A stretch of DNA of 64,000 bases from Myxacorys almedinensis A (GCF_010091945.1 NZ_WVIE01000022.1:1-64000); one strand, 5' to 3'; counted from the first letter of the stretch, positions 49,369 through 60,580 are shown. Program-made: numbers and translations. Notes: generated from the sequence alone by a model not told the origin.

Positions 49369-50697
49369 ATGCAAAACCTTGCACAATTTTCACTGCCAGA
49401 AAGTTTAGAGGCTTTTTGGATGCCTTTTACAGCTAATCGCCAGTTTAAGGCAAAGCCTCGGCTCATGGCATCGGCTCAAGATATGCACTACACCACGGTA
49501 GACGGTCGGCAGGTGCTAGACGGAACCGCAGGGCTATGGTGCGTCAATGCTGGGCACTGCCGCGACAAGATTGCTCATGCGATCGCGCAGCAGGCAGCTA
49601 CGCTGGATTTTGCTCCGACTTTTCAGATGGGGCATCCCGGTCCGTTTGTGCTGGCAGAACGGTTAGCGCAAATGCTACCAGGAGATCTCAATCATGTGTT
49701 TTTCACCAATTCTGGCTCTGAGTCGGTAGATACAGCGCTAAAGGTGGCGTTGGCTTATCACCGGGTTCGAGGAGACGCTAGCCGCACTCGGTTAATTGGG
49801 CGAGAGCGGGGCTACCATGGCGTCGGATTTGGGGGCATCTCGGTGGGGGGAATTGCGCCCAATCGTAAGTTTTTTGGCAGCCTGTTGCCCGGAGTTGATC
49901 ATCTACCTCATACTCATAATTTAGAGCACAATGCCTTTAGCAAAGGGCAGCCTCGGTGGGGCGAGCACCTAGCAGACGAGTTAGAGCGCATCGTAACGCT
50001 GCATGACCCATCTACGATCGCAGCCCTGATTGTTGAACCTGTTGCTGGTTCAACGGGCGTACTCATTCCACCCGTAGGATATCTAGAGCGGCTGCGATCG
50101 CTCTGTACAAAATACGGCATTCTTTTGATCTTCGACGAAGTGATCACCGGATTTGGACGCTTGGGGAAGGCGTTTGCCACAGACTATTTTGGCGTCATGC
50201 CTGATTTAGTAGCCGTGGCAAAAGGCATTACCAATGCTGCCGTGCCGATGGGAGCCGTGATTGCCCGAAACGGCATTTACGACGCCTTTATGCAAGGTTC
50301 AGACCAAGCGATCGAGCTATTTCATGGCTACACCTATTCAGGGCATCCGTTGGCGTGTGCAGCCGCCATGGCGACGCTGGATATTTACGAAGAGGAAGGG
50401 TTGTTTGAGCGGGCAAATGGGTTAGCACCTTATTGGCAAGAAGCGGTGCATTCGTTAGCGGAATTGTCCTCTGTGATTGATGTTCGCAATTTAGGATTGG
50501 TGGCCGGAATTGAGTTGGAACCGCTGCCAGGAAAGCCGTCTGTCCGGGCTTATGAGTGTATGGTGCGGTGTTTTGAGCAAGGACTATTGATTCGGACAAC
50601 GGGGGATATTATTGCGTTGTCGCCGCCGTTGATTTTAGAAAAGCATCACATTGATCAGATGGTTGATCTGTTGGGCAGCGTGTTGAAACACGGATAA
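49369..50697 (+). CDS. Class III aminotransferase (omega-amino acid--pyruvate aminotransferase-like)
   Basis: VFFTNSGSESVDTALKVALAYHR, LIFDEVITGFGRLGKAFATDYFGVMPDLVAVAKGITNAAVPMGAV. Confidence 0.93.
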   Translation: MQNLAQFSLPESLEAFWMPFTANRQFKAKPRLMASAQDMHYTTVDGRQVLDGTAGLWCVNAGHCRDKIAHAIAQQAATLDFAPTFQMGHPGPFVLAERLAQMLPGDLNHVFFTNSGSESVDTALKVALAYHRVRGDASRTRLIGRERGYHGVGFGGISVGGIAPNRKFFGSLLPGVDHLPHTHNLEHNAFSKGQPRWGEHLADELERIVTLHDPSTIAALIVEPVAGSTGVLIPPVGYLERLRSLCTKYGILLIFDEVITGFGRLGKAFATDYFGVMPDLVAVAKGITNAAVPMGAVIARNGIYDAFMQGSDQAIELFHGYTYSGHPLACAAAMATLDIYEEEGLFERANGLAPYWQEAVHSLAELSSVIDVRNLGLVAGIELEPLPGKPSVRAYECMVRCFEQGLLIRTTGDIIALSPPLILEKHHIDQMVDLLGSVLKHG

Positions 50698-50756
50698 GCT
50701 TGCGAGGCTGCCAGGGTTGCGATCGTGGCTCGATGTTTTGAAGACGATCCGCCCAA

Positions 50757-52388
50757 TCATTGAGCAGAAACTAACGGCAGTTTTACGGTAAACGTTGTTC
50801 CTTTTCCTTCCCCGTCGCTTTTAACCTGCACTGTCCCACCGTGGAGTTCGACTAATTGATGCACGATCGCGAGTCCCAATCCCAATCCTTTTCCCATTCC
50901 AACTTCTGCGTCCTCAGATTGCCGGAAGCGATCAAACACATGAGGCAAAAACTTAGGGCTAATCCCAATTCCAGTATCGCTGACCATAATTTGTGCCATC
51001 GATTCTTCCGTTAGTGCTGAGACGTCCACCGTCACCTGCCCACCATTAGGCGTAAATTTAACAGCGTTAGTCAGCAGATTTAGCACAACCTGCTGAAGTC
51101 GGCTCGGATCGCCAGCTACACGCACAGGTGAGGGAGCCGTTTTGTCGGAGTTTTGCGGTGCGCTAATCGCGGCAATTTGGATCTGCTTTTGTTCAGCAGA
51201 AAACCGAACGGCATCAACAGCGGTCTCAATCGTAGAGTGTAAATTTACTACAACCCTCGCCAAATGCAGCTTGCCGCGAATGATACGAGAAACATCTAAC
51301 AAGTCTTCGATCAAGCGAGACTGAGCCTTGGCGTTGCGTTCGATGGTTTCAAGCGCGCGATCGCTAGCAGTGAGATCTAGATTGCGCGTACGCAGCAGAT
51401 TTGCCCATCCTAAAATGGCATTGAGCGGCGATCTCAACTCATGGGTCACCACAGCCAGAAACTCATCTTTGCTATGATTTTCAATCTCAGCTTCTTCGCG
51501 AGCCGCTTGCTCTTGCTTCAAGAGTTGCGTCCGTTCTCTTACATATTGTCTCAGCCGTTGTTCAATTTGTTTGCGATCCGTAATATCTTGTGTAATTCCT
51601 ACCAATCGCGTTGGTTGCCCTGTTTCGTCATATTCAACCCGCCCTTTGCAGTGCAACCAGCGAACCTCACCAGAGGGAGTAACCAGACGATAGCGGCTGC
51701 TCAACTGCGATTCCTTCGGAACTACGCCTTGCACCAATCGCGTCTCTATTGCCTGATTAAATCGCTGCACAACCAAGTCGCGATCGCTAGGATGAATGCA
51801 CTCAAGCCAGCCTTCAAACGTCTTGGTAAACGCTTCGGGTGATAGACCTAACACAGCCGCAACATTTTCTGACCAAGATAACTCTCCTGACTTTAAGTTC
51901 CATTCCCACGCGCCCACATGGGCAGACTCAAGGGCAAGCCGTAAACGATCTTCAGTACTTTTTAGAGCAAACTGGCTATGGGAAAATTGCTGTCGCAGGT
52001 GCCCAACTTGAAGGGCGCTCAGCATCGCCAAACGAAGTTGCTCTGGCGTCATGCTTTCTAGAGCTAAATAGTTTTGTGCGCCTGCTTTAATCGCCTTTAC
52101 AGCGAGAGACTCATCCCCGTGAGAGGCAACCACAATAATAGGTGGGAGATCGACGCCGCATTGAGCTTTTAGATCTGCCAAAAATTGCAGCCCGTTTTGG
52201 TCAGGTAGCGAAACATTAAGCAACACAACATCGGGTAGCATATGCTGACAGTGTGCTAACCCATCTTGAGCAGAAACCGCTTCATAAATTGAGTAGTCTT
52301 GCTCTAGGTCGTCTAGCAAAAAACGTCGATAAATCTGTTGGTTTTCACGACTACTATCAACAGTTAGAACAGTAAATTGCTGAGTCAT
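50757..52388 (-). CDS. Hybrid sensor protein: degenerate receiver domain + PAS (PAC) + histidine kinase
   Basis: Receiver-like N-terminus with PDVVLLNVSLPDQNGL, PAS WEWNLKSGELSWS, H-box FLAVVTHELRSPLNAILGW, HATPase GLGLGLAIVHQLVELHGG. Confidence 0.93.
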   Translation of the reverse strand: MTQQFTVLTVDSSRENQQIYRRFLLDDLEQDYSIYEAVSAQDGLAHCQHMLPDVVLLNVSLPDQNGLQFLADLKAQCGVDLPPIIVVASHGDESLAVKAIKAGAQNYLALESMTPEQLRLAMLSALQVGHLRQQFSHSQFALKSTEDRLRLALESAHVGAWEWNLKSGELSWSENVAAVLGLSPEAFTKTFEGWLECIHPSDRDLVVQRFNQAIETRLVQGVVPKESQLSSRYRLVTPSGEVRWLHCKGRVEYDETGQPTRLVGITQDITDRKQIEQRLRQYVRERTQLLKQEQAAREEAEIENHSKDEFLAVVTHELRSPLNAILGWANLLRTRNLDLTASDRALETIERNAKAQSRLIEDLLDVSRIIRGKLHLARVVVNLHSTIETAVDAVRFSAEQKQIQIAAISAPQNSDKTAPSPVRVAGDPSRLQQVVLNLLTNAVKFTPNGGQVTVDVSALTEESMAQIMVSDTGIGISPKFLPHVFDRFRQSEDAEVGMGKGLGLGLAIVHQLVELHGGTVQVKSDGEGKGTTFTVKLPLVSAQ

Positions 52389-52849
52389 GGTTCTTTATAT
52401 AGAGACTATGCTCTAGCCGCAAAGTATGTTTTATGGGTTCTGAATCTCAGATCTTCAGCAATTGACAGACAGAGCCAACTCGTCAAATCTAACGTTGCTG
52501 TCTCAAAAATATCAGAATATACCCCATTAGGTACAAGATATTACATTGAAAGTTATAACGGTAAGTAAAACGCCAGACATACGCTATTTTTGTCGTATAA
52601 AACACAGTTAAAAATACATTGTTAAAAACGAAAATCGCGCTTATAAACTATACGTACTAGTTTAAAGAAGTCTAGGCTTCTGGTTTAACCACTTTACTAG
52701 TTTAAGCGAATGACAAACTATTGAGTTTTTTCACAGAATATTGGTTTCTATATCAATCCCCATCTAGACGCAGGACGAGAGATTATACTGTTTGCAAAAT
52801 ACAGTCTTTCTATAAATTACATAGTACAGAAATTACATAGTACAAAAAA

Positions 52850-54070
52850 TCACACCGTACAAATCCGTTGGGTTTCTTGGGCGATCGCCCAATCTTCTTC
52901 AGTATGAATGACCAGAACTCGCACCGTTGAATCTGGAGTTGCAATGTCTTGATTTATTGGATGATTTTCATTTATTTCCGCATCTATTTTCAATCCTAAA
53001 AAACGAAAGGCTTCGCAGGTGCGCGATCGCACCTCAGCATTATTTTCTCCAACTCCTGCTGTGAATACTAATGTATCAATCCCACGTAGCGTTGCCATCA
53101 TTGCACCGATTCCAGCTTGCAAGCGGTGAATGTATATTTCAAATGCTAACGCTGCTTCTGAACTGTTTTCATTTGCGATCGCAGCTTGAATCTGGCGCAT
53201 ATCCGACGAAAGACCCGAAACGCCCTTTAGCCCAGAGTTTTTGTTTAAAAGATGATCCAGGTCATCGACTGAGTATTGTTCTTCCCGCATCAGATGGATC
53301 AAAATTCCAGGATCAATAGAGCCAGATCGGCTGCCCATCATCAAGCCGTCGAGCGGTGTAAAGCCCATGGTTGTATCAATACTCCGCCCATTTTGAATGG
53401 CAGCTAGAGAACACCCATTGCCCAAGTGACAGGTAATCAGTTTTAATTCTGTTAACGCTCGGTTTAGGAGGTGCGCGGCTCGATTTGCACAATATTCGTG
53501 ACTGATCCCGTGAAATCCATATTTCCGAATGCCCTGCTCAAACCATTTGTAGGGGATCGGATAAACCGCGCTGGGCAAGGGCAATTGAGCGTGAAAGGCG
53601 GTGTCAAACACTGCAACTTGGGGAACGACGGTTCCTAACCGATGCTCGATCGCTGCAATTCCTTCTAGATTGGCAGGGTTGTGAGCGGGTGCAAAAGTTG
53701 AAAGACGTGCGATCGCAGCTTTCACTTCTGGCGTAATCACGACGCTTTCTCGATACTCCTGCCCACCATGCACAACACGATGACCCACCGCCTCAATTTC
53801 GGATAGATCCTCAAGAACCTGAGTTTCACCGCTTGTTAAAGTGTTGAACATCGCCGCGATCGCAGACTCGCGATCGCGGGCTGAGAGTTCTTCGCGGTGC
53901 GTTTTTCCTCTACTGGTTTTCACGTCAATTTCAGCCATGCCTTCGCGGTGAGTCCAGTCAATTTTCGCCTCCCAAAGCGGCTGTAGAGGCTGATCTGACT
54001 GGCGTTCGGCAAGGTCATAAAAGGCGCTTTTTTGGCTGCTTGAGCCTGCATTGAGCACTAAGATTTTCAT
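52850..54070 (-). CDS. ackA: Acetate kinase
   Basis: MKILVLNAGSSSQKSAFYDL, GHRVVHGG, GNGCSLAAIQNGRSIDTTMGFTPLDGLMMGSRSGSIDP. Confidence 0.97.
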   Translation of the reverse strand: MKILVLNAGSSSQKSAFYDLAERQSDQPLQPLWEAKIDWTHREGMAEIDVKTSRGKTHREELSARDRESAIAAMFNTLTSGETQVLEDLSEIEAVGHRVVHGGQEYRESVVITPEVKAAIARLSTFAPAHNPANLEGIAAIEHRLGTVVPQVAVFDTAFHAQLPLPSAVYPIPYKWFEQGIRKYGFHGISHEYCANRAAHLLNRALTELKLITCHLGNGCSLAAIQNGRSIDTTMGFTPLDGLMMGSRSGSIDPGILIHLMREEQYSVDDLDHLLNKNSGLKGVSGLSSDMRQIQAAIANENSSEAALAFEIYIHRLQAGIGAMMATLRGIDTLVFTAGVGENNAEVRSRTCEAFRFLGLKIDAEINENHPINQDIATPDSTVRVLVIHTEEDWAIAQETQRICTV

Positions 54071-54258
54071 AGCTCTACGTCCTTGGCAGATGGTTCCAGC
54101 AAATTTTGAAAGTCTTAACTAAGGTTCGTCCTTGGCAGCAGATTCGGTAGATGAGGTTTCAGTATGTTTTCGGCAGCAATTGGTTGGCAATCGATCGGTT
54201 CTAACATCATCTGGTTCATCTAGTTTCCCATCCGCTGCCAATGCATCAGCCCTGCCAA

Positions 54259-56739
54259 TCACTCCGCCGATCGCGCAGTCGAATCATCTCCAACCATTGC
54301 CGACTCGGTACTGCTAGCGTGCTCAATCGTCTTTTTTTCTGATGATGAACCACTGTAATATTGCCATTTCCAGTCTTGAACTTCTGGCATATCTTCACCA
54401 TGTTCAATAATGTAACGCTGATGATCGATCAGCTTATCTCGAATGATCTGCTTTGTATATGCCCCTGTGTTTCTAAGTTTTGCTACGCGATCGATGACAT
54501 CGTTGGCTAAGTGGAAGCGATCGAGATCGTTAACCACAACCATATCAAAGGGTGTTGTCGTTGTGCCTTCCTCTTTATAACCGCGCACATGCAGATTTCT
54601 ATGATTGGTGCGGCGGTAGGTGAGACGGTGAATCAGGTAGGGGTAGCCGTGAAAGGCAAAGATGATCGGCTTATCGACGGTGAAGATCGAATCAAACTCG
54701 CGATCGCTTAGCCCATGAGGATGCTCGGTTTGGGGTTGGAGGGTCATCAAATCTACCACATTGACCACACGAATCTTGAGATCTGGGTAGTGCGATCGCA
54801 AGAAATCTACAGCGGCTAACGTCTCCAAGGTTGGCACATCTCCGGCACACGCCATCACAACATCAGGCTCATGACCGCTGTCGTTGCTTGCCCACTGCCA
54901 AATACCAAGCCCGGCGGTGCAGTGCTTAATGGCGCTCTCCATGTCGAGCCACTGCAATTCGGGTTGTTTCCCCGCAACGATCACATTGACATATTGACGA
55001 CTGCGTAAACAGTGATCCGCAACTGACAACAATGTATTCGCATCTGGGGGAAGATAAATGCGAATGACGTTGGGCTTTTTATTCATCACAATATCTAAAA
55101 AGCCTGGATCTTGATGAGTAAATCCGTTGTGATCTTGCCGCCAGACATGGGAAGTCAGCAGATAATTGAGCGATGCGATCGGCAATCTCCACGCGATATC
55201 TTCACACGTCTGGAGCCACTTGGCGTGTTGATTAAACATCGAATCAACAATGTGAATAAACGCTTCGTAGCACGAGAAAAATCCGTGGCGTCCGGTTAAG
55301 AGATAGCCCTCTAACCAGCCCTGGCAGAGGTGTTCGCTCAAGACTTCCATCACCCGACCGTCGGTGGAAATGTGATCGTCAATGGGTAAGATCTCTCCGG
55401 TAAACACGCGATCGCTGACTTCTAAAATGGCGTTGAGCCGGTTGGAATTGTTCTCGTCCGGCGACATGACCCGGAAATTGCGACTGTCCAGGTTGAGCGC
55501 CATCACATCGCGGAGAAACTCGCCAAGAATGCGCGTCGATTCTGTCTCAACGGTTCCTTCATCGGTCACGGGCACAGCGTATTGACGAAAATCGGGCAGA
55601 CGCAAATCTTGGAGCAGCAAGCCGCCGTTGGCGTGAGGATTTGCCCCCATGCGCCGATCTCCGCTCGGTGCGAGTTCTGCAAGCTCTGGTTTAAGTTTGC
55701 CAGTGTGATCAAACAACTCTTCGGGTTTATAACTCTTCATCCACGCTTCTAGCATCCTCAAATGCTCTGGGTTGCTTCCCAGTTTGGCAAGCGGAACTTG
55801 GTGAGAGCGGAAAGTATTTTCGATCGGCAGTCCGTCTACTTCTTTCGGGCCTGTCCATCCTTTTGGCGTTCTTAGAATGATCATCGGATACTGCGATCGC
55901 TGTTTAAATCCGTGGGTTCTGGCGTCTCGCTGAATGCCCTGAATTTCAGCCACGATTTCATCAAGCGTTCCTGCCATCAATTGATGCATCATTGCCGGAT
56001 CATCGCCTTCTACAAAGTAAGGTTTATATCCATAGCCAACAAATAAACTTTCGAGTTCGCGATCGCTCATCCGTGCCAAAACGGTTGGATTTGCGATTTT
56101 ATATCCATTGAGATGTAAAATCGGCAGCACTGCCCCATCGCGCTCTGGGTTGAGAAATTTGTTAGAGTGCCAGCTAGTTGCTAGTGCCCCGGTTTCGGCT
56201 TCTCCATCGCCAATAACACAGCACACCATCAGATCAGGATTGTCAAACGCGGCTCCGTAAGCATGAGCTAACGAGTAGCCGAGTTCACCGCCTTCATGGA
56301 TCGAACCGGGCGTTTCGGGGGCCGCATGGCTAGGAATCCCCCCCGGATAGGAAAACTGTAAGAACAGTTGTTTCATGCCCTCTTCGTCTTGAGTGATGCG
56401 GTTATATCGCTCGCTGTAGCTTCCTTCTAAATAGGTGTTTGCCACCATCCCTGGACCGCCGTGCCCAGGACCACAAATATAAATGGTGTTGAGGTCATAA
56501 CGCTTGATCAATCGATTGAAATGAACATAGATAAAATTTAATCCTGGCGTTGTGCCCCAATGTCCGAGCAATCTGGGTTTAATCTGCTCGATCGTTAAGG
56601 GTTGCTTCAGCAGAGGATTGTCCCGTAGATAAATTTGTCCGACCGATAAATAGTTTGCTGCACGCCAGTAAGCATCTAGCTTTTGCAGTTCTTCCGCAGC
56701 CAAAGGAGACTTGATTTGAACGGAGTTTGCAACGGTCAT
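54259..56739 (-). CDS. xpk: Phosphoketolase
   Basis: [21 protein letters not shown]-like, [48 protein letters not shown]. Confidence 0.97.
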   Translation of the reverse strand: MTVANSVQIKSPLAAEELQKLDAYWRAANYLSVGQIYLRDNPLLKQPLTIEQIKPRLLGHWGTTPGLNFIYVHFNRLIKRYDLNTIYICGPGHGGPGMVANTYLEGSYSERYNRITQDEEGMKQLFLQFSYPGGIPSHAAPETPGSIHEGGELGYSLAHAYGAAFDNPDLMVCCVIGDGEAETGALATSWHSNKFLNPERDGAVLPILHLNGYKIANPTVLARMSDRELESLFVGYGYKPYFVEGDDPAMMHQLMAGTLDEIVAEIQGIQRDARTHGFKQRSQYPMIILRTPKGWTGPKEVDGLPIENTFRSHQVPLAKLGSNPEHLRMLEAWMKSYKPEELFDHTGKLKPELAELAPSGDRRMGANPHANGGLLLQDLRLPDFRQYAVPVTDEGTVETESTRILGEFLRDVMALNLDSRNFRVMSPDENNSNRLNAILEVSDRVFTGEILPIDDHISTDGRVMEVLSEHLCQGWLEGYLLTGRHGFFSCYEAFIHIVDSMFNQHAKWLQTCEDIAWRLPIASLNYLLTSHVWRQDHNGFTHQDPGFLDIVMNKKPNVIRIYLPPDANTLLSVADHCLRSRQYVNVIVAGKQPELQWLDMESAIKHCTAGLGIWQWASNDSGHEPDVVMACAGDVPTLETLAAVDFLRSHYPDLKIRVVNVVDLMTLQPQTEHPHGLSDREFDSIFTVDKPIIFAFHGYPYLIHRLTYRRTNHRNLHVRGYKEEGTTTTPFDMVVVNDLDRFHLANDVIDRVAKLRNTGAYTKQIIRDKLIDHQRYIIEHGEDMPEVQDWKWQYYSGSSSEKKTIEHASSTESAMVGDDSTARSAE

Positions 56740-56846
56740 AAGCTGTCACTCGCTAATGGGTTGGCGGTAATTGTGAACAATCGTAATCTGTCGCGTAATC
56801 TGTCGGGGGTGTGGAGTTTAGAAAAATACGATTAATCTGACCAATA

Positions 56847-57340
56847 TTAATTTAACTTCTGAACCGCTCGCTTGCTGTCTGCCAGTTCAGTCGGACTCCA
56901 ATAACTGCTCGGACTCCCATATCCATATATACCAATAGCGATTAAGCCGATCGCACTCAGGATGTAAACAATGGCGATGCCTGATCCTGCGCCAGTGCCA
57001 ACAACAGAACTGAGGCTAATTGCAATCGGGCGATCAGACTGCATCAAGGGTTCAAATACGCGATCGGCGAGTGGTCCCGCAATCAGGGATCAGGCTCACA
57101 AGCTGAAACATCAAGGATTGAATCGCAAACATGCGCCCTTGCAAACTCGGCTCAACGGTGGTCATCCAAATCGCGGTATCACAACTGTTCATCACCGGAA
57201 AATTGAACGAGGAGCAAAACTGTGCTGGAATCCACACTTGGGGAACTTGTCCCAGCCCAAACACTAGCTTGCTGACACCCGCCCCAATCATGCCGCGCAA
57301 CACCCCATCAACCGGTCGCCGCGATCCCTTCCACGCACGC
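56847..57340 (-). pseudogene. Frameshifted, 5'-truncated MFS transporter remnant
   Basis: Frame 1 ...VSKLVFGLGQVPQVWIPAQFCSSFNFPVMNSCDTAIWMTTVEPSLQGRMFAIQSLMFQLVSLIP, then after a ~1-nt shift IAGPLADRVFEPLMQSDRPIAISLSSVVGTGAGSGIAIVYILSAIGL. Confidence 0.75.
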
Positions 57341-57378
57341 ATGACGATCGCTCCAGTGAACCCGCCAGAAAAGCGAAA

Positions 57379-57397
57379 ACCCGCTACCAGAGCGGGT
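57379..57397 (-). terminator. Rho-independent-like terminator downstream of tRNA-Pro (ACCCGCT-CTGGT-AGCGGGTTTTCGCTTTT)
   Basis: 7-bp stem followed by T-rich tract on minus strand, 11 bp from tRNA 3' end. Confidence 0.65.
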
Positions 57398-57407
57398 CTT
57401 GCTTCTA

Positions 57408-57481
57408 TCGGAGCGACAGGATTTGAACCTGCGACCCCTACTACCCCAAAGTAGTGCGCTACCAAGCTGCGCTACGCCCCG
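57408..57481 (-). tRNA. tRNA-Pro (GGG)
   Basis: Minus strand CGGGGCG...CTACT-TTGGGGT-AGTAG...GGTTCAAATCC...CGCTCCG-A; anticodon GGG. Confidence 0.93.
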
Positions 57482-57578
57482 AATCTTGCATTATACGCAG
57501 ACTGTAAAGAGCAACGTCTCGAAGAACTGCGTTTAGCGCTTGATCACTATATCACACAGTGTCGGGTTCCATCAAATT

Positions 57579-57944
57579 TTAGAAGACATCCAAGGTGTGA
57601 ACGGCTTGCAGTAACCCTATTACGGCGGTTGCAGCCCAAGCCCCCTCAGCTTTCCTACCTGACGACACCATTAGCCGCAGCGTGTAAGCATGGGCATACC
57701 CCTCCGCCTCAAGCCAAACTAGAGAACTCTCTAGCTCACAGGCAATTTTTTCTTCATCCATTAATTCGCCTGCTGTGTGCTGTAAGGTTTGGCTGAGTTG
57801 CGTGAGCAAGCGGCAGAAATCATGAAACTCGGCTTCGGTTAATTCGACTGCCCATTCGTCGGCTCCTACTAATCCTTTAAATTTGGGAGCACTTGAGTCC
57901 CAGCCGATTCGCCACCCTGAGCCAGTTTTAAGCAGTCGTGCCAT
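57579..57944 (-). CDS. DUF1818 family protein
   Basis: RLLKTGSGWRIGWDSSAPKFKGLVGADEWAVELTEAEFHDFCRLL. Confidence 0.8.
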   Translation of the reverse strand: MARLLKTGSGWRIGWDSSAPKFKGLVGADEWAVELTEAEFHDFCRLLTQLSQTLQHTAGELMDEEKIACELESSLVWLEAEGYAHAYTLRLMVSSGRKAEGAWAATAVIGLLQAVHTLDVF

Positions 57945-57950
57945 AGGGTT

Positions 57951-58649
57951 TTATTTCAATAATTGCGCTCCGCCGGATGAGGGCTGGCTCGGCGGCGTGC
58001 TGAGGAGTCGCGGCGCTGGGGAAGCGGCAGGTGTTGATGCTCCTTGGTCTGACGGGCTGAAACTATCGACCAAAGCTTGGATGAGAGCGTTTCTCTGGTG
58101 ACGATCGAGCTTAGTCAGAGCGTCGCGATCGCGCTCCAGCGGATTTTGCTCTAGATTATCTGCACTGGGATAGGTGGACGCATCGATCGGCTCATTGATG
58201 CCCAAATAATCTGCCAACGTCACTTTCCAATCCAAGCGATAATTGACCGGTCGCCCCTTGACATAGTAGTGATAGCGAATCAGGCGACTGGCGAGCGTAT
58301 TGGTTGCATCGACCTTTCTAGTCTGTCGGTTGACATACTGATTTTCTAAAGGAAAGTTGGGCAACCGTTCGTAAACTTGCCGCCACACTTCTTGAATTCG
58401 GACTCGTCCGGAAGGGGTGGCATTGGTGGGCGCGGGGTCTGTTTGCGCCAAAAGAAGGGGTGAACCGAGTTGAAGCGTTTGCGTCTTTTTGCTAGGGAAA
58501 GCAAAATTCAGATGAGTACTGATCTGAACCTGCGGAGCGATCGCTTCACGAGCAATAACGGACAAAGGACGCCAGCTAGCCACCCCGAACGTTAGCAGCA
58601 TCAACCCTAGCAGCAACATTAGCTTCGATTGCTTCATCGTCTCAGGCAC
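57951..58649 (-). CDS. Hypothetical exported protein
   Basis: N-terminal hydrophobic segment LMLLLGLMLLTFGVASW; RIQEVWRQVYERLPNFPLENQYVNRQT. Confidence 0.65.
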   Translation of the reverse strand: MPETMKQSKLMLLLGLMLLTFGVASWRPLSVIAREAIAPQVQISTHLNFAFPSKKTQTLQLGSPLLLAQTDPAPTNATPSGRVRIQEVWRQVYERLPNFPLENQYVNRQTRKVDATNTLASRLIRYHYYVKGRPVNYRLDWKVTLADYLGINEPIDASTYPSADNLEQNPLERDRDALTKLDRHQRNALIQALVDSFSPSDQGASTPAASPAPRLLSTPPSQPSSGGAQLLK

Positions 58650-58716
58650 TCCGGTCTTGATTGAACGTCTAAAAAAGCGAGATGAATAGCATTTTCACCT
58701 CGCCCTAAACCTTACC

Positions 58717-58962
58717 TTATTCGCCGATAATCTCTGGCTGAGTCAATTCGTCGGACATTTCGATGATTGCCCGCATGACGGGTTTCATCATTGGATCTTC
58801 GCCGCTATCAAAGTCTTCAAAGCGCCGACGCTTAGCCCGGTTCGCCACTTGAACGGTGATGCGATAGCGGTTAGAGGCAGCGTTAATCAGGTCATCAGCA
58901 CGACGCATTAACTGAACTGTGTCAAAGGTTGGACGCTTATGGAGAGAGCCAGATTTTGCCAT
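58717..58962 (-). CDS. rpoZ: RNA polymerase omega subunit
   Basis: [35 protein letters not shown]. Confidence 0.9.
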   Translation of the reverse strand: MAKSGSLHKRPTFDTVQLMRRADDLINAASNRYRITVQVANRAKRRRFEDFDSGEDPMMKPVMRAIIEMSDELTQPEIIGE

Positions 58963-59143
58963 AGTAGAAAGTTGGAGAGTGAAGAATGCAGTCTTTAATT
59001 AGATTATAGGGGTGACATTTGCTTGAAGCTTGTGTAAAGTTTTGAAAATGCCAATTGATGGTGATAAAGTCCGAGTAACTCGTTTTGAACCCTGTCTCTT
59101 TGAACGCTGAGCGTATAGCCCCATCCCTAATTCATCCGGTTTC

Positions 59144-59851
59144 ATGCAAATGCTTGCTTCTCTGTCTCAACTCAACAGTCCCCACACCTTGCAAGCTTCC
59201 CTGCGGCTGTTAGCCTTGGGAGACAGCTTAGTGTATGGCTTTGGTGACCCGGTGGGGGGTGGATGGGTTGAGCGGCTAAGGCGGCAGTGGATGACGCCGG
59301 GGGGAGCGAATCATGCACTTTATAACTTGGGGGTGCGGGGGGATGGAGTCCGGCAGGTTTCGGCTCGGTTAGAAGACGAATTTAAGAGCCGAGGCGAGTT
59401 GCGAAATCGGGTTCCGGATCTAATTATTCTGTCGGTTGGGGTAAACGATTCGCCACGATTGGGGCGACCCGACGGCAAGAACTACACCGATTTTGACCAG
59501 TTTCAATCTGACATGGCAGCGCTGCTCGATCGCGCTTGTCGATTGTGTCCTGTTTTGTTTGTTGGCATGATCCCGGTTGATGAAGCACAAATGCCATTTC
59601 TAAACTGCCTATATTACAACCACGCAGATCAATATCGCTACAAAGAGGCGACTCGGCTTGCCTGTGCAGAACGCCACATTCCCTATCTTGATCTGTTTGA
59701 TCAATGGATGGCTCGCGGGTTGGAGTGGAGCAAGACGCAATTTACGGACGATGGATTGCATCCCAACGTGTCGGGGTATCAAACTTTGTTGCACGATATT
59801 TTAAGTTGGCAAGCGTTTCAGCATTGGATCAGGGAAAGCGATAGGGTATAG
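59144..59851 (+). CDS. SGNH/GDSL-family hydrolase
   Basis: LLALGDSLVYGFGDPVGGGWVERL, LIILSVGVNDS, DGLHPNVSGYQ. Confidence 0.92.
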   Translation: MQMLASLSQLNSPHTLQASLRLLALGDSLVYGFGDPVGGGWVERLRRQWMTPGGANHALYNLGVRGDGVRQVSARLEDEFKSRGELRNRVPDLIILSVGVNDSPRLGRPDGKNYTDFDQFQSDMAALLDRACRLCPVLFVGMIPVDEAQMPFLNCLYYNHADQYRYKEATRLACAERHIPYLDLFDQWMARGLEWSKTQFTDDGLHPNVSGYQTLLHDILSWQAFQHWIRESDRV

Positions 59852-59873
59852 GGTGCTGATCGCTTAGGGGAAC

Positions 59874-60461
59874 ATGACGATGACTGTATTGGTGGTGGCG
59901 ACGGGCAATCCAGGTAAGCTGCGGGAGATTCAGCCCTATCTTGAAGGATTGAGGTGGGAACTGAAGCTGAAGCCGCCGGAGATTGAGGTGGATGAGGTGG
60001 GAACGACGTTCGCTGAGAATGCAGCGTTGAAAGCTTCGCAGGTTGCGATCGCAACCCAAAACTGGGCGATCGCCGATGATTCGGGTCTCGAAGTAACGGC
60101 GTTGGACAATGCACCAGGAATTTTCTCGGCGCGATATGGGCTCTCTGATGGCGATCGCATCGATCGGCTACTGCGAGAGTTGGGCGACCACGGCGATCGC
60201 TCAGCCCGGTTTGTGTGTGCGATCGCCGTGGCTCAACCGGATGGCGCGATCGCGCTGCAAACGGAGGGAATTTGTCTGGGTGAAATTCTCACGGCGGCGC
60301 GCGGAAAGGGGGGATTTGGCTACGATCCTATCTTTTATGTCCCCGACCAGGGGTTAACGTTCGCCGAAATGCCTGCCGCCCTTAAACAAGAGGTAAGCCA
60401 TAGAGGACGAGCCTTTCAGTCAATCTTGCCCCGCCTAAAAGCCCTAGATGCCGAAGCCTAA
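59874..60461 (+). CDS. rdgB: RdgB/HAM1 non-canonical purine NTP pyrophosphatase
   Basis: VVATGNPGKLREI, TFAENAALKA, AIADDSGLEVTALDNAPGIFSARY, GKGGFGYDPIF. Confidence 0.95.
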   Translation: MTMTVLVVATGNPGKLREIQPYLEGLRWELKLKPPEIEVDEVGTTFAENAALKASQVAIATQNWAIADDSGLEVTALDNAPGIFSARYGLSDGDRIDRLLRELGDHGDRSARFVCAIAVAQPDGAIALQTEGICLGEILTAARGKGGFGYDPIFYVPDQGLTFAEMPAALKQEVSHRGRAFQSILPRLKALDAEA

Positions 60462-60580
60462 TACCAATTTAAACACTGCCTGCTACGGATGAGGTCAAAT
60501 GCTCTAGTGGCGTCGAATAGCCATTCTGATCGCAGGACTGCCCTCGATGGGTCAATTCCAGAAAACAGTCGCCCAATCTT

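Noticed and set aside
57052-57465. 137-aa ORF as an intact gene
   Set aside because: Its 5' part is tRNA-Pro and terminator sequence; the rest is a frameshifted MFS remnant.
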